A stretch of 64,000 bases of DNA from Rhodoflexus caldus (GCF_021206925.1 NZ_JAJPRF010000001.1:455425-519424); one strand, 5' to 3'; positions 54,171 through 63,869 are shown, counted from the first letter of the stretch. A program made the numbers and translations. The notes: generated by a model not told the origin, from the sequence alone.

Positions 54171-55139
54171 TTGGTAGAAAAAGTCATTCAACTGGAAGAT
54201 GTTTCACTTGTAGATTTCTTTGGTGCAGAAAACAGCAATTTGCGCCACATTGCACAAGCCTTCCCGCATACAAAAATTATTTCCAGAGGCAGCGAACTGC
54301 GCATACAAGGCAACAACGCCGAGATTGTTCGCATCAATGAACTTATCAACGGCTTGCTGGAATACTACAACAAGTTTGGCAAGGTTACGCCTGATAACAT
54401 AGAGGCCTACCTCAACGAGCATAAAGACGAATGGGCAATTCGCAAAGATGCGGACGAAACCATTCTATACGGCGTACGCGGCGAAGCCATTAAGCCCCGC
54501 ACTGCCAACCAGCGCAAGTTGGTAGAGGCAGCCATGAATAATGATATGGTTTTTGCGCTCGGCCCGGCCGGAACAGGTAAAACTTTCTTGGCAGTAGCAT
54601 TAGCAGTACGCGCCTTGAAAAACAAGCAAGTAAAAAAAATTGTTATCACGCGCCCTGCCGTAGAAGCAGGCGAAAACCTTGGCTTCCTGCCCGGAGATTT
54701 AAAGGAAAAGATAGACCCCTATCTGCGCCCTGTATATGATGCCTTAGAAGACCTGATTCCTGCCGAAAAACTTAAATTTTATCAGGAGCGAAATATCATT
54801 GAGATTGCCCCCATCGCCTTTATGCGCGGCAGAACACTGAACCATGCCTTTATCCTCATAGATGAAGCGCAAAATACGACTGCCATGCAAATGAAAATGA
54901 TTCTTACCCGTTTGGGGCCTCATTCTCAAATGATTATCACAGGCGACCGCTCCCAAATTGACTTGCCGCGCAAGCAGCGTTCGGGCTTGGTTGAAGCACT
55001 GAAAATTCTGCAAGGCATTGAAGGTATCGGCATTGTTGAGCTGCACGAGCGCGATGTTGTGCGCCATAAACTCGTAAAGAAGATTATTGCAGCCTACGAC
55101 CGCTACGAGAAAAAAAGCGACGAGGAAGAAACAGACTAA
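54171..55139 (+). CDS. PhoH-family ATPase
   Basis: This 322-residue protein has its start at TTG (54171), since no ATG precedes the conserved N-terminus (VEKVIQLEDVSLVDFFGAEN). The N-terminal KH-like domain (about 1-100) leads to the PhoH ATPase with Walker A LGPAGTGKTFLAVALAVRAL and Walker B HAFILIDEAQNTT. Related proteins bind RNA and assist RNA or ribosome metabolism (PhoH/YbeZ). In other species ybeY follows, but here a convergent DUF423 gene is next, with a four-base overlap of the stops. Confidence 0.93.
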   Translation: MVEKVIQLEDVSLVDFFGAENSNLRHIAQAFPHTKIISRGSELRIQGNNAEIVRINELINGLLEYYNKFGKVTPDNIEAYLNEHKDEWAIRKDADETILYGVRGEAIKPRTANQRKLVEAAMNNDMVFALGPAGTGKTFLAVALAVRALKNKQVKKIVITRPAVEAGENLGFLPGDLKEKIDPYLRPVYDALEDLIPAEKLKFYQERNIIEIAPIAFMRGRTLNHAFILIDEAQNTTAMQMKMILTRLGPHSQMIITGDRSQIDLPRKQRSGLVEALKILQGIEGIGIVELHERDVVRHKLVKKIIAAYDRYEKKSDEEETD

Positions 55140-55516
55140 GAACGGACTGCCGCCCATGCAGCATATGCCCAGCCAATAATCATAAGCACACCACCCACAG
55201 GCGTTATGGCGCCTAACCAGCCAATGTTCAACAGACAAAGCGCGTACAGCGAACCGGAAAAAATACACGTGCCGGCCAGCAACAACCATCCGGCGCGTGT
55301 TACTGTCTGTTGTTCGGCTACTTTTGCCCATATTGCCAATATCATCATGCCTAAGGCATGGTAGAAATGATACTTGACTGCTGTTTCAAAAGTTTCCAGC
55401 CTGCCGCTTGCTGCCAGCATAGGTTTGAGCCCGTGCGCACCAAATGCCCCAATGGCAACCGCCAAAGCGGCAGCCACAGCACCTGCCATAAATAATTTCT
55501 GAAACGAAGCGTTCAT
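55136..55516 (-). CDS. DUF423 membrane protein
   Basis: This 126-residue protein has four membrane helices. The DUF423 signature is VAIGAFGAHGLK near residue 22 and the segment YHFYHALGMMIL. The function is unknown; the family is widespread in bacteria and animals (TMEM256). It is 1 bp downstream of the PPIase gene, so it is the last gene of a four-gene operon on this strand. Confidence 0.92.
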   Translation of the reverse strand: MNASFQKLFMAGAVAAALAVAIGAFGAHGLKPMLAASGRLETFETAVKYHFYHALGMMILAIWAKVAEQQTVTRAGWLLLAGTCIFSGSLYALCLLNIGWLGAITPVGGVLMIIGWAYAAWAAVRS

Positions 55517-55517
55517 T

Positions 55518-57818
55518 TTATTTTTTGCGAATCAGTTGGTCAAAAACATTTTGCTCTAAGCGCAGCGGATAGCGATTTTCCAGCTCTTTGAGCCACTCAG
55601 CCTCCAAAAACTGTTGATAATCAGCCACAACAATTCCTCTGGTTTCACTTAACTCTTTCAGGCGCGCCGGTTGTACTTCGTGGATAATGACCCAGTGCCA
55701 TCGGCCGCCAACTTGCAACTCATAATCTCCTTTGCGCCAAGCCGTTGCATCTACTATGGGGTTTTCTCCCTTGCCGAAAAGCCCTTCGGTCAGTTGTACA
55801 GAGAGCGGGACTTCACGATTCAGGTTTTGCACCATAATTCTTTTGTTACGGCCGTACACAGTCAGCTTGGCTTGCGGCGTACTGCCTTGTTTAATGGGCT
55901 GCAATGCTTCGGCAATACGCAGCGGACTAATACCGGCAGCAATGATACGCTCTTTTAATCGGCGCATCCTTTCCTGTGCGATTTGACGGCTTTCCCGAGG
56001 CGTATAATCAACACTCATCTCTACGATAGAGGTTGTATCGCGTCGCAAAAAGTTAAGCAGTTGAGCAAGGGACTTCCCCGTAACCGAATCGGGCAGCGTT
56101 TGGCCGACGGCGTAGGTTATCTGCCCCAAACCCGACATATCGCTGTCTAAATAGTAGTCTTTCTTGTATTCCTCTTTCACCTTTTGAAGTACCTCAGCCG
56201 ATGAAACCGTATAAATACTCACCTGCGCACGGTCAGGCCACTGGTAGCGGTTGCGATTGTTATTAAAAAAGTTTTGCAGCCCTTCCTTGTCGGTGAGGGC
56301 TTTGCCCCATACCCGCTCCTCCATAATCTTAAAAAGCAAAATGCCTTCGCGGTACTCATTAATGAGGTAGGCATATTCGGGATATTTTTCGGCCAGATGT
56401 TTTTCTTCGTATTCAATCAATGATTGAGCGACAAATTGCTCGTAAAGTTCATTGACAAAGTTTTTCAGCACTGTGCCCGGTCGCTGCCCCATCCCTTGAT
56501 TATTTTCCAGAAACAGCGCCGCATCGCGCAGCAAGTACGGATTGCCGTTGATGGTAAAAATTATTTTGGAAAGGTCTTTAGAGGCGCGGTCATAATTCCA
56601 TTCGCCCTGCAAAATAGACGCATCGGGCATGGCAAGCAGTAGCTGCTTTACTTTTTCATCTTCTACCCACCGATTTTCTTTTTTGAGCTTGGCCACTAAA
56701 TACGTTCGGCTGATTTGCCCGCGCGAGTCTTTATTGATTTTTTGGCGAAGCAGCGGCTCTAATTCACTAAACGGCTCTATGGGGCGTCGCTCTTTGAGCT
56801 TGATTAAGTGCCATCCGTACTGTGTTTTCACAGGCTCGGATATATCGCCAATGTTTTTCAACTGAAAAGCCGGTTCTGCAAATGCAGGAATCATGGTGCC
56901 GATGCTGAACCATTGCAGTTCGCCGCCAATATCACGCGAGTTGGCATCATCGCTGTAAGCCAAACAAAGAGAATCCCAAGAAGCCCCCATTTTTAAACGC
57001 CTTTGAATAGCGCGGATGCGCTCCAAGGCGGCTGCCGAGTCGGCAGAAGTGCCTCTTTCGGGGAAACGCGCCATAATATGCGCTACTTTGATAGCCCCCT
57101 GATTAGGACGGCGGTCTAATACTTTGACGATGTGATAGCCAAACTGTGTGCGCACTATGTCGGAGATTTGCCCGACAGGTGTGTTGTAGGCCGTTGTTTC
57201 AAAGTCATAAACCATTTGCAAGGCAGTGAAGTAGCCTAAATTGCCTTTCTCTTCTTTTGCCGAAGGGTCTTCCGAATAAGTGGCAGCCAACATGCCAAAG
57301 TCCTCGCCGGCAAGTGCTCTGCGGCGCAACTCCTGAATTTTACGGAAAGCCGCCAGCGTATCTTGCGGCGAGGCATCCCGCTTGCAACTAATCAGGATGT
57401 GCGAAGCATTGATTTCTTCCTGCAACCGCTGGTAAGCCTCTTTTACCATACGGTCTGTGTAGGCATTTACGGAAAGATATGGTTTGGCAAGTTGCTTTTT
57501 GTATTCTTCAAACTCCGATTTGTACTCGCGGGTAGTATCATACCCCAACGTGCGCGCCTCCATTACTTTCCGTTTAAATTTGACGAAAAGTTCCAGATAG
57601 TTTCTCAAATCCTGTGCAGAGTAGGCCGTTGAGTCGGCGCTATTGTTTTTTTCATACAAATAGCGAAACTCTCCTACGCTCACGGGTTGTGTGCCGATGT
57701 AAGCGAGTGTGCGGCTCTCGTTAGTTGTACCAACGGTTGTGCGTTGCGTGTTACAACTCCCAAGAAGTCCCATACCTGCTATTACAGCTATGGAAAATCT
57801 GAAAACAGGCGTTCTCAT
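55518..57818 (-). CDS. Periplasmic peptidyl-prolyl isomerase, parvulin type, lipoprotein
   Basis: This 766-residue protein has a lipobox near residue 21 (GMGLLGSC), so it is membrane-anchored. An N-terminal chaperone helical region (about 40-125) is followed by two PpiC/parvulin domains, at about 135-240 (NASHILISCKRDASPQDTLA) and 243-345 (KVAHIMARFPERGTSADSAA; FQLKNIGDISEPVKTQYGWH). The large C-terminal part (about 380-766) is of unknown fold. It is SurA/PrsA-like in role, for folding outer-membrane or T9SS-exported proteins. It shares one base with the M28 stop (TAATG). Confidence 0.9.
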   Translation of the reverse strand: MRTPVFRFSIAVIAGMGLLGSCNTQRTTVGTTNESRTLAYIGTQPVSVGEFRYLYEKNNSADSTAYSAQDLRNYLELFVKFKRKVMEARTLGYDTTREYKSEFEEYKKQLAKPYLSVNAYTDRMVKEAYQRLQEEINASHILISCKRDASPQDTLAAFRKIQELRRRALAGEDFGMLAATYSEDPSAKEEKGNLGYFTALQMVYDFETTAYNTPVGQISDIVRTQFGYHIVKVLDRRPNQGAIKVAHIMARFPERGTSADSAAALERIRAIQRRLKMGASWDSLCLAYSDDANSRDIGGELQWFSIGTMIPAFAEPAFQLKNIGDISEPVKTQYGWHLIKLKERRPIEPFSELEPLLRQKINKDSRGQISRTYLVAKLKKENRWVEDEKVKQLLLAMPDASILQGEWNYDRASKDLSKIIFTINGNPYLLRDAALFLENNQGMGQRPGTVLKNFVNELYEQFVAQSLIEYEEKHLAEKYPEYAYLINEYREGILLFKIMEERVWGKALTDKEGLQNFFNNNRNRYQWPDRAQVSIYTVSSAEVLQKVKEEYKKDYYLDSDMSGLGQITYAVGQTLPDSVTGKSLAQLLNFLRRDTTSIVEMSVDYTPRESRQIAQERMRRLKERIIAAGISPLRIAEALQPIKQGSTPQAKLTVYGRNKRIMVQNLNREVPLSVQLTEGLFGKGENPIVDATAWRKGDYELQVGGRWHWVIIHEVQPARLKELSETRGIVVADYQQFLEAEWLKELENRYPLRLEQNVFDQLIRKK

Positions 57819-58747
57819 TAACGTTTGGACTTTTGCTTATAAACAGAGCTAAGATTTTGGTCTAATAACCGGAGGCTGTTGCCGATACCAACTACTACGG
57901 CAGAGAAAAATTCAGGTTGTATGCGCTCAAATGTATCGGTGGGCTTGTGATAGTCTTCGTGGTCTTCCGTACCAAAATAGATAAAAGGAATGCCTTTTTG
58001 ATGAAACGGTGCATGGTCGGAGGCATTGCTCCAATCATCGCCTGTCTGTCCTTTATGGGGTTCGTCGTGCCCGAATTTGAGCGAAAAGCCTTTAAAGGTT
58101 TGGCCGGCAATAATTTTTTTCAGTAAAGGATAATGGTAGGTGCCTACGGCATACAGTTCCTTCGTATCGCTGCGGCTTACCATATCCATATTGATATTCA
58201 GTGCCAGTTGCTCAATTGGGAACGGTGTGTTGGCAACAAAATAGCGGGAGCCGTGCAAGCCCATTTCTTCCGCATCGGGTGTAAGAAAAAGCATGTTATG
58301 CTGGGGCTTTTCTTTGGCAAATCGCTCTGCCAGCGCTAAGAGGGCAGCTACGCCGGAGCCGTTATCGTCAGCACCCGGGAAAATATCGTTTCCTGTTTTT
58401 CCCAAATGGTCGTAATGTGCACAAACCACTATCCATAGGTTTTTGTTGCGCCCTTCAACCACTCCTGCCAAATTAACGCCCTGCAAAGTTTCTCCGCGTC
58501 GGGTTTTAAACTCAAAGGGCTGCTCATAGCTGTTGCCAAACGCAGGTTTCAGCCCAATTTCCGCAAATCTGCTTTTCAGAAACTTTCGCGCCTTGGCGGC
58601 TCCTTCCGTACCGGTTCGCCTGCCTTCCAGTTCAACAGAAGCAAGTGTGCGCAAATCGTCTAACAGTCGGCTTTGAGTAGAGGCGGTTTGTGCCGAAAGG
58701 CTAAGCGATGCGGCAATGAATAAGAACAGGAAAATTGATTTTTTCAC
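57818..58747 (-). CDS. M28-family zinc aminopeptidase
   Basis: This 309-residue secreted peptidase has a signal peptide (ending LSLSAQTAS). The zinc ligands are seen in VVCAHYDHLGKTGNDIFPGADDNG-type order: AHYDHLGKTG, FPGADDNGSGVAAL, TPDAEEMGLHGSRYF (Glu-Glu), NMDMVSRSD, and a final His in ASDHAPFHQKGIPFIYF. M28 enzymes remove N-terminal residues from peptides. It precedes the PPIase gene and overlaps it by one base (TAATG). Confidence 0.93.
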   Translation of the reverse strand: MKKSIFLFLFIAASLSLSAQTASTQSRLLDDLRTLASVELEGRRTGTEGAAKARKFLKSRFAEIGLKPAFGNSYEQPFEFKTRRGETLQGVNLAGVVEGRNKNLWIVVCAHYDHLGKTGNDIFPGADDNGSGVAALLALAERFAKEKPQHNMLFLTPDAEEMGLHGSRYFVANTPFPIEQLALNINMDMVSRSDTKELYAVGTYHYPLLKKIIAGQTFKGFSLKFGHDEPHKGQTGDDWSNASDHAPFHQKGIPFIYFGTEDHEDYHKPTDTFERIQPEFFSAVVVGIGNSLRLLDQNLSSVYKQKSKR

Positions 58748-58817
58748 GTGTGTGGTGGTATTAAGAATAGTGGTAAGCGTTTTGCAAAATTACTGCAAAA
58801 TTTAATGACGACAGTGC

Positions 58818-61574
58818 CTATAATGCCACCTCCCAAGCCTGTAATTTATTCTGATTGCCGACAAACACCTGTAATATCTGCTTTTGTTCATTTAAGCGAA
58901 CAGATACCGGCAAACGAGTAGGTATTGCTTCACGTGTCAATAAATCCCCATTGGTAAGATACAGTTTACAAGCACCTATTTTTGTGTTAGTTACGGCAAC
59001 CACATCGGCTCCTGCACCAAAGCCGAAAAACTGCACCAAATGAGGGCTGTCGTCTGCCAACAAAATACGGAACAACCATTTTCCGTTGATACCGCTGCCT
59101 GTCAGCACATTATTCACCTGTCGGGTTACTATCCATCGCCCGCTGCCGCTGCGGTCGGTACAAAAAGTGAAATAACCGCCACCGGCATCGTCGTAGTACT
59201 GCTCGCGGGCTACAATTTGCCCATTGAAATTAATTTTTAATAACTCTCCGTTTTCAGTAAGCACCCTCACGCAATAGGCGGCAAAATCCGTCCCGGGCTC
59301 TACCAAAGCCGCCGGATAGACCCGCTTTTGCAACAGCACCGGAAATCCGGAGTAGCTTTCGCCGTTTCTTTTCATGAGCATCACCCCGCCGTCTTCCTGA
59401 ACGGCAACCATGCAGTCCTTGGATTGTGTGCGCACATGCATCAGAGGCACTGCCGCAGTACCCGATATTTTTCGGGGCGCCCATCCTTGCAGCAATTGCC
59501 CGCTTTTATTGAGCAGAAAAATATCTCCGTTATTGGTTGAAACTGCAAACCTGTAATCTTTGGTATTATCGTAATCTATCACCCCCAACTGGTCTAAAAC
59601 CCCTCCCCAGTCATGTTTTATCGGAAATCCGCTAACTACTCGCCCCAAACGGTCTATCAGATAAACCGCATGAGTTGTTGTAAAAAGATATTGCAGCTTG
59701 CCGTTGTTCAGATAATCTATTTGCGAGTAGTTACTTGTAATCGCTGCGCCCATCGGCAAACTCCATAACTTTTTACCGTTGGCCGATACCAAATGCAGGT
59801 TATTATTTTGGTCTTGAAAAATCAACTCTACGGAGCGGTCATTATGATTGATAACCAACTGGGGCTGCTCGCGCAGCGGGCTACCTACGTTTACCTCCCA
59901 TAACTTCACAGGCTCTCCGCTGCCTGTATTTTTCCTGTCGCTATGCCCCAATACAACCCTTGCAGCAAAGTGTCCTTGTGGTTTTCCGTTCAACTCCAAG
60001 CCGAAGTGCGTAAAAAAAAGCCATCTGCGCAAATAAGCAATCGCGCGCTTTTCTGTTTCCGGGTTCAGATAATTTTGCTGCCGACTCCAATTGCGTTTGT
60101 GATTAACAATCAAGCTCACATGCGATGCGGAATCCATTCCGTCAAACAGATATTGCTTTTCCGGCAAAGCCCATGTATTGCCTCTGTCAATATCATCCGC
60201 ATAGCGCTTGATAGCAGCTAAACTGTTGCCAAAAATCAGATGCTGCTCATTGGCCGCCGCAAATACTTGCCTGAATCCTCCGAAACCTTCGCCAAATAAT
60301 AACTTGGGCAATTCGGGTAAGGGCAACTGCACTATCCGCAGTTTGCCATACCGCTCGTTAAACAACGTATCTTTGGGCGTAGGCAATATCTCCTTCGCCG
60401 CTTGTTCCAATATCCGCAAGGCCTTACGCGTATCTTTGGCAGCTACCAGCGCCCATCGGTCTGCCATGCCTTCGGCAGAAAGTTCTGAAACAGCCAACGC
60501 CATTTCACCACTCAGCAATTGATAAAAAGCCTCTGTATCCAGATTGCTCTTATCTGCCAGCGAATCCATCGCATCGAGCAATAACGGCTGATGAACCGAC
60601 CAATATTTTCTCAGTTGCCGGTACAGCAAGCCCCCGTCTGCCGCAGCCAAACGATATAAATAAGCCGTTTCGCCGGGTATTCGGCCTGCAATAGGCCGCA
60701 ACGGCAACGGTGGATTGTCTTTTAAAAAATAAGTCAGTTGATTTTCCCGTTCATTGGCCGTTGCCCCAACCCAACGCAACCTGTTTTTCTCTATCTCCAG
60801 CCCAAGCAACACATCATCTGTCAAATGTGCCAACATATCCATGTCGCTTGCTTCGGCAAAAACCCCTATCCACTCTTTCAGTTTTTGGGAGTTTACATAC
60901 AAGCGCACGGGCGTATCGGCCACCAACTGCCTTGCCGTAAAAAGGCTTGCATGAGCACTCTGAAAATTATTGCGACCCAAACTGTTATACGTCCGAACCA
61001 CATCTTCAATCAGATACGGCGTAAAACTGCCTACCCAATAGTCATCTGCCAGCAAAAAAGTAAATACGCGGCTGTGGGTTTTGTCCATAAGTTCATACAA
61101 ATTCTCCCCCTGATATACCCGCGTTTCTCTGGGCATTGGCTGAAAATCGACAAAAAGCCGTTGCAGTTTCTGTAATACATCCTCCGTAGACGATTCAGCA
61201 GGAATATAAAATACCGCATCAAAATCATTCTTGGCCGTTACATGCAAACTGACATAAATTGTTTGCTCATTTATTAGCAGAGAATAGTCTGCCACTGCAC
61301 TGTCTAAACGTGCTGCCTGCTGATGTATCCGACTGAAAAAAGGCACTTGCCGAAGTTGTTCCCACGCAGCGCTATTACGAATATTGCGCCATTGTGTACC
61401 CGCATCCCTTATTTCAAAAACAGCCACCGCACCGGCCGGAATTAACGGCCATGCCGGATGATTGCGATACTTATCAAGTAAATAATATGCAGATTGCACA
61501 AGCCCAAAAACCAGTACCCCTATCAGAATCGCAATAATCAGACGTTTATACTGTTCCCAAATCCCGTTCATCAA
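58818..61574 (-). CDS. Large membrane-anchored protein with C-terminal propeller-like repeats
   Basis: This 918-residue protein has one membrane helix near residues 12-32, then an extracytoplasmic part. Residues about 40-500 resemble DUF3352-type proteins (IPAGAVAVFEIRDAGTQWRN). Residues about 540-918 hold beta-rich blades, such as PQLVINHNDRSVELIFQDQN, QIDYLNNGKLQYLFTTTHAV and DYDNTKDYRFAVSTNNGDIF, of the PQQ/FG-GAP propeller kind. The role is unknown; it may bind surface ligands or scaffold the operon's folding factors. It is the first gene of the operon that includes M28, PPIase and DUF423. The start may be Met1 or Met2. Confidence 0.8.
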   Translation of the reverse strand: MMNGIWEQYKRLIIAILIGVLVFGLVQSAYYLLDKYRNHPAWPLIPAGAVAVFEIRDAGTQWRNIRNSAAWEQLRQVPFFSRIHQQAARLDSAVADYSLLINEQTIYVSLHVTAKNDFDAVFYIPAESSTEDVLQKLQRLFVDFQPMPRETRVYQGENLYELMDKTHSRVFTFLLADDYWVGSFTPYLIEDVVRTYNSLGRNNFQSAHASLFTARQLVADTPVRLYVNSQKLKEWIGVFAEASDMDMLAHLTDDVLLGLEIEKNRLRWVGATANERENQLTYFLKDNPPLPLRPIAGRIPGETAYLYRLAAADGGLLYRQLRKYWSVHQPLLLDAMDSLADKSNLDTEAFYQLLSGEMALAVSELSAEGMADRWALVAAKDTRKALRILEQAAKEILPTPKDTLFNERYGKLRIVQLPLPELPKLLFGEGFGGFRQVFAAANEQHLIFGNSLAAIKRYADDIDRGNTWALPEKQYLFDGMDSASHVSLIVNHKRNWSRQQNYLNPETEKRAIAYLRRWLFFTHFGLELNGKPQGHFAARVVLGHSDRKNTGSGEPVKLWEVNVGSPLREQPQLVINHNDRSVELIFQDQNNNLHLVSANGKKLWSLPMGAAITSNYSQIDYLNNGKLQYLFTTTHAVYLIDRLGRVVSGFPIKHDWGGVLDQLGVIDYDNTKDYRFAVSTNNGDIFLLNKSGQLLQGWAPRKISGTAAVPLMHVRTQSKDCMVAVQEDGGVMLMKRNGESYSGFPVLLQKRVYPAALVEPGTDFAAYCVRVLTENGELLKINFNGQIVAREQYYDDAGGGYFTFCTDRSGSGRWIVTRQVNNVLTGSGINGKWLFRILLADDSPHLVQFFGFGAGADVVAVTNTKIGACKLYLTNGDLLTREAIPTRLPVSVRLNEQKQILQVFVGNQNKLQAWEVAL

Positions 61575-61642
61575 TAGCAGCGTAGTTTATCTTTTTCAAA
61601 GTTATGCTAACTGTACCGAAAAAATTTCATGCAACTTTTCAT

Positions 61643-61666
61643 ATATTTAGACGTTTATCTAAATAT
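61643..61666. promoter_or_regulatory. Predicted SdpR-type operator
   Basis: Perfect inverted repeat ATATTTAGA-CGTTTA-TCTAAATAT (9-6-9), 17 bp upstream of the GTG of the ArsR-type gene. It includes a TATATTTA element close to the phylum -7 consensus, so binding would block the promoter. Confidence 0.75.
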
Positions 61667-61682
61667 CTAACTCACTTTAAGC

Positions 61683-61946
61683 GTGAATACCATCTTTAAA
61701 GCCTTAAACGACAGCACCAGACGCGAAATACTTGAACTACTGAAAGACCGCGACCTGACAGCAGGCGAAATAGCCGAACATTTCCAAATCAGTAAACCAA
61801 GTATTTCGCATCATCTTGACCTGCTAAAACAGGCAGAACTTGTGATAAGCGAAAAAAAAGGACAGTTTATTGTCTATTCCCTCAATATGACCGTCGTAGA
61901 TGAGATTTTAGAGTGGCTGTTCCGATTCAAAGCACCCAATAAATAA
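61683..61946 (+). CDS. ArsR-family autorepressor, SdpR-like
   Basis: This 87-residue winged-helix protein starts with GTG (61683), giving MNTIFKALNDSTRREILELL, and has the recognition region AEHFQISKPSISHHLDLLKQ followed by the wing KKGQFIVYSL. It lacks the cysteine metal-binding motif of ArsR sensors. It is followed after 18 bp by an SdpI-like gene, the same pair as SdpR-SdpI of Bacillus subtilis. In Bacillus, membrane-bound SdpI with its toxin ligand sequesters SdpR and lifts repression. Confidence 0.9.
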   Translation: MNTIFKALNDSTRREILELLKDRDLTAGEIAEHFQISKPSISHHLDLLKQAELVISEKKGQFIVYSLNMTVVDEILEWLFRFKAPNK

Positions 61947-61964
61947 CCATTCACCTCAATTCCG

Positions 61965-62621
61965 ATGACTATGAAACTCAATCGCACCGATTTACTGGCC
62001 ACTTTGCTCATAATAGCCCCTTTGGCCTACGGGCTGTGGTTATATCCGCAACTCCCCAATCCAATGCCTGTGCATTTCGGCCTCAACGGAGAAGCAGATG
62101 GCTTTGCGCCCAAAAGTTTATTTTATATTTTTTTGCTGCCCTGCCTGAATGCAGGCGGTTATTTCTTCACCAAACTACTTGTACAACTTGACCCCAAAAC
62201 AGCCAAAAGAAAAGGCAATATATCAGTCCATTTAGATAAAATATTGCTTTCCGTTGCCCTTTTACTAAGCATCATTTCATTTTTCGTTTTCCAATCTATG
62301 GTAAACGGAAGTATCGCCTTGGGGGCGGGCCGACTTATCCCAATAGCCTTAGCCTTATTTATCAGCGTTATAGGAAACTACATGAACAACATTCGGCCTA
62401 ACTACTTCGTCGGGTTCCGCACACCTTGGACATTGGAAAACGAAGAAGTATGGCGTAAAACACATCAGTTAGGAGCTAAAATATGGTTTTGGGGCGGCAT
62501 TGCAAGTGCTATTATAGCCACATTCAGCACGCTGCCTATCGGTATTGCCATTGTGATAACATTCATCGTAACAAGCGCAATTTTTATCATGTACTATTCG
62601 TACAGCATATACCCCAAGTAA
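61965..62621 (+). CDS. SdpI-family membrane protein
   Basis: This 218-residue protein has six hydrophobic helices, with a DUF1648-like start (LIIAPLAYGLWLYPQLPNPM, VHFGLNGEADGFAPK) and the SdpI core (IGNYMNNIRPNYFVGFRTPW, TLENEEVWRKTHQ). It probably senses a membrane-active toxin or lipid and provides immunity, with the upstream SdpR-like repressor. No sdpC-like toxin gene is in the window. ATG at 61965 or 61971. Confidence 0.88.
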   Translation: MTMKLNRTDLLATLLIIAPLAYGLWLYPQLPNPMPVHFGLNGEADGFAPKSLFYIFLLPCLNAGGYFFTKLLVQLDPKTAKRKGNISVHLDKILLSVALLLSIISFFVFQSMVNGSIALGAGRLIPIALALFISVIGNYMNNIRPNYFVGFRTPWTLENEEVWRKTHQLGAKIWFWGGIASAIIATFSTLPIGIAIVITFIVTSAIFIMYYSYSIYPK

Positions 62622-62717
62622 AATATATCCGAATAAATTTTGGTTAAATCAGATTTTGTCATTGGCGATAAGCAATTTCTGTCCTAAATTTATCATCATA
62701 TCAACCTCATAAATATT

Positions 62718-63119
62718 ATGGAAACGATTTTAGCCAATGACTTTATCGATGTAAGTTACGATGCCATGCATCAACTTATTATCGCTGTTTGGAAACCGGC
62801 CTCAGAACACATGACAGATGATGATTTCAAATTTGTTAATCAAACCTATCTGAAAACCTCTCAGGAAAAAAAAGTACGCCTGATAGAAATAGATACCCGA
62901 AACATGCGCTTTGCTATCCACCCCGATTTACAGGCATGGGTAGCAGAAAATATTGTTGTCCCTATGGTAAGCAACGGCGCCCAAAAATTAGCGATTATTG
63001 TAAGCGAAGACCTGATTGTGCAACTCTCCATTGAACAAACAATGGAAGAAACTGAATCCATATTCCAAACCCGCTATTTCAGTAATCAGGAATCCGCAAG
63101 AAAATGGTTACTGGCATAA
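62718..63119 (+). CDS. STAS/SpoIIAA-like protein
   Basis: This 133-residue single-domain protein is predicted as alternating helices and strands (FIDVSYDAMHQLIIAVWKPA, KVRLIEIDTRNMRFAIHPDL, GAQKLAIIVSEDLIVQLSIE). The order and the TRNMRFAI segment resemble SpoIIAA-like domains of unknown role. There is no conserved phosphorylated Ser/Thr by eye. It lies 11 bp before the LON-domain gene, likely the same operon. Confidence 0.6.
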   Translation: METILANDFIDVSYDAMHQLIIAVWKPASEHMTDDDFKFVNQTYLKTSQEKKVRLIEIDTRNMRFAIHPDLQAWVAENIVVPMVSNGAQKLAIIVSEDLIVQLSIEQTMEETESIFQTRYFSNQESARKWLLA

Positions 63120-63130
63120 TCTGACTCAAC

Positions 63131-63757
63131 ATGACGCTACCCTTCTTTCCGCTAAACATCGTTGTTTATCCTTACGAAACGCTCAACCTGCACATATTTG
63201 AACCCCGTTATCGCCAACTTATCGGAGAGTCGCTAAGCAACCATACTACATTTGGTATGCCTGTGTTTTTGGATAATGCCGTTCAGGAAATCGGTACAGA
63301 AGTGCGAATCAAAGAGCTTGTAAAAAAATATCCGGACGGCACGATGGATATAAGAGTAGAAGGGACTCGTATTTTTCAAATCAATGATTTTTTCCAAACG
63401 ATGCCCGGCAAACTGTATGCCGGCGGCAATGTCTCATTCCTCCCGATTGAAGACGACAGCGATATCATAGCCCGCACACAAATTCTTGAACAAATAAGCG
63501 AGCTTTACCGATTAATGAAAGTCCAACATCACTTTGAAGCTGATGCACCATTCCTCAGCTATAAAGTTGCACACAAAATCGGACTTTCGCTTGTACAACA
63601 ATATCAGGTATTAAGTTTATTAACAGAAAGCGAGCGATTAGACTACATTGGCGGCTGTCTGTATCAAATAATCAATATCGTTCGTGAAACAGAACGTGCC
63701 AAAGAAATCATTCGCATGAACGGTCATTTTCGCAAGTTCGACCCACTCCAATTTTAG
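63131..63757 (+). CDS. LON peptidase substrate-binding domain protein
   Basis: This 208-residue protein is a stand-alone LON N-terminal (substrate-binding) domain: TLPFFPLNIVVYPYETLNLH, IFEPRYRQLIGESLSN, and a helical C-terminal part with LSLVQQYQVLSLLTESERLD. It has no ATPase or protease part. Such proteins are common in bacteria and may present substrates or bind cofactors; the role is unknown. It is the last protein gene before the 5S rRNA gene on the other strand. Confidence 0.9.
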   Translation: MTLPFFPLNIVVYPYETLNLHIFEPRYRQLIGESLSNHTTFGMPVFLDNAVQEIGTEVRIKELVKKYPDGTMDIRVEGTRIFQINDFFQTMPGKLYAGGNVSFLPIEDDSDIIARTQILEQISELYRLMKVQHHFEADAPFLSYKVAHKIGLSLVQQYQVLSLLTESERLDYIGGCLYQIINIVRETERAKEIIRMNGHFRKFDPLQF

Positions 63758-63836
63758 CCTGTGTCTGCCATAGTTGGGGAGCACTACGGGAATATCTCCC
63801 CTGTTGTTGTTGGGTGTTGATTGGTTATAAAACAGT

Positions 63837-63869
63837 AACGCCTTTCTGCGGTCTTTGCAGAAAGGCGTT
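63837..63869 (-). terminator. Terminator of the rRNA operon
   Basis: A perfect 13-bp stem (AACGCCTTTCTGC/GCAGAAAGGCGTT, 7-nt loop), followed on the minus strand by ACTGTTTTAT, 15 bp after the end of the 5S gene. Confidence 0.8.
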
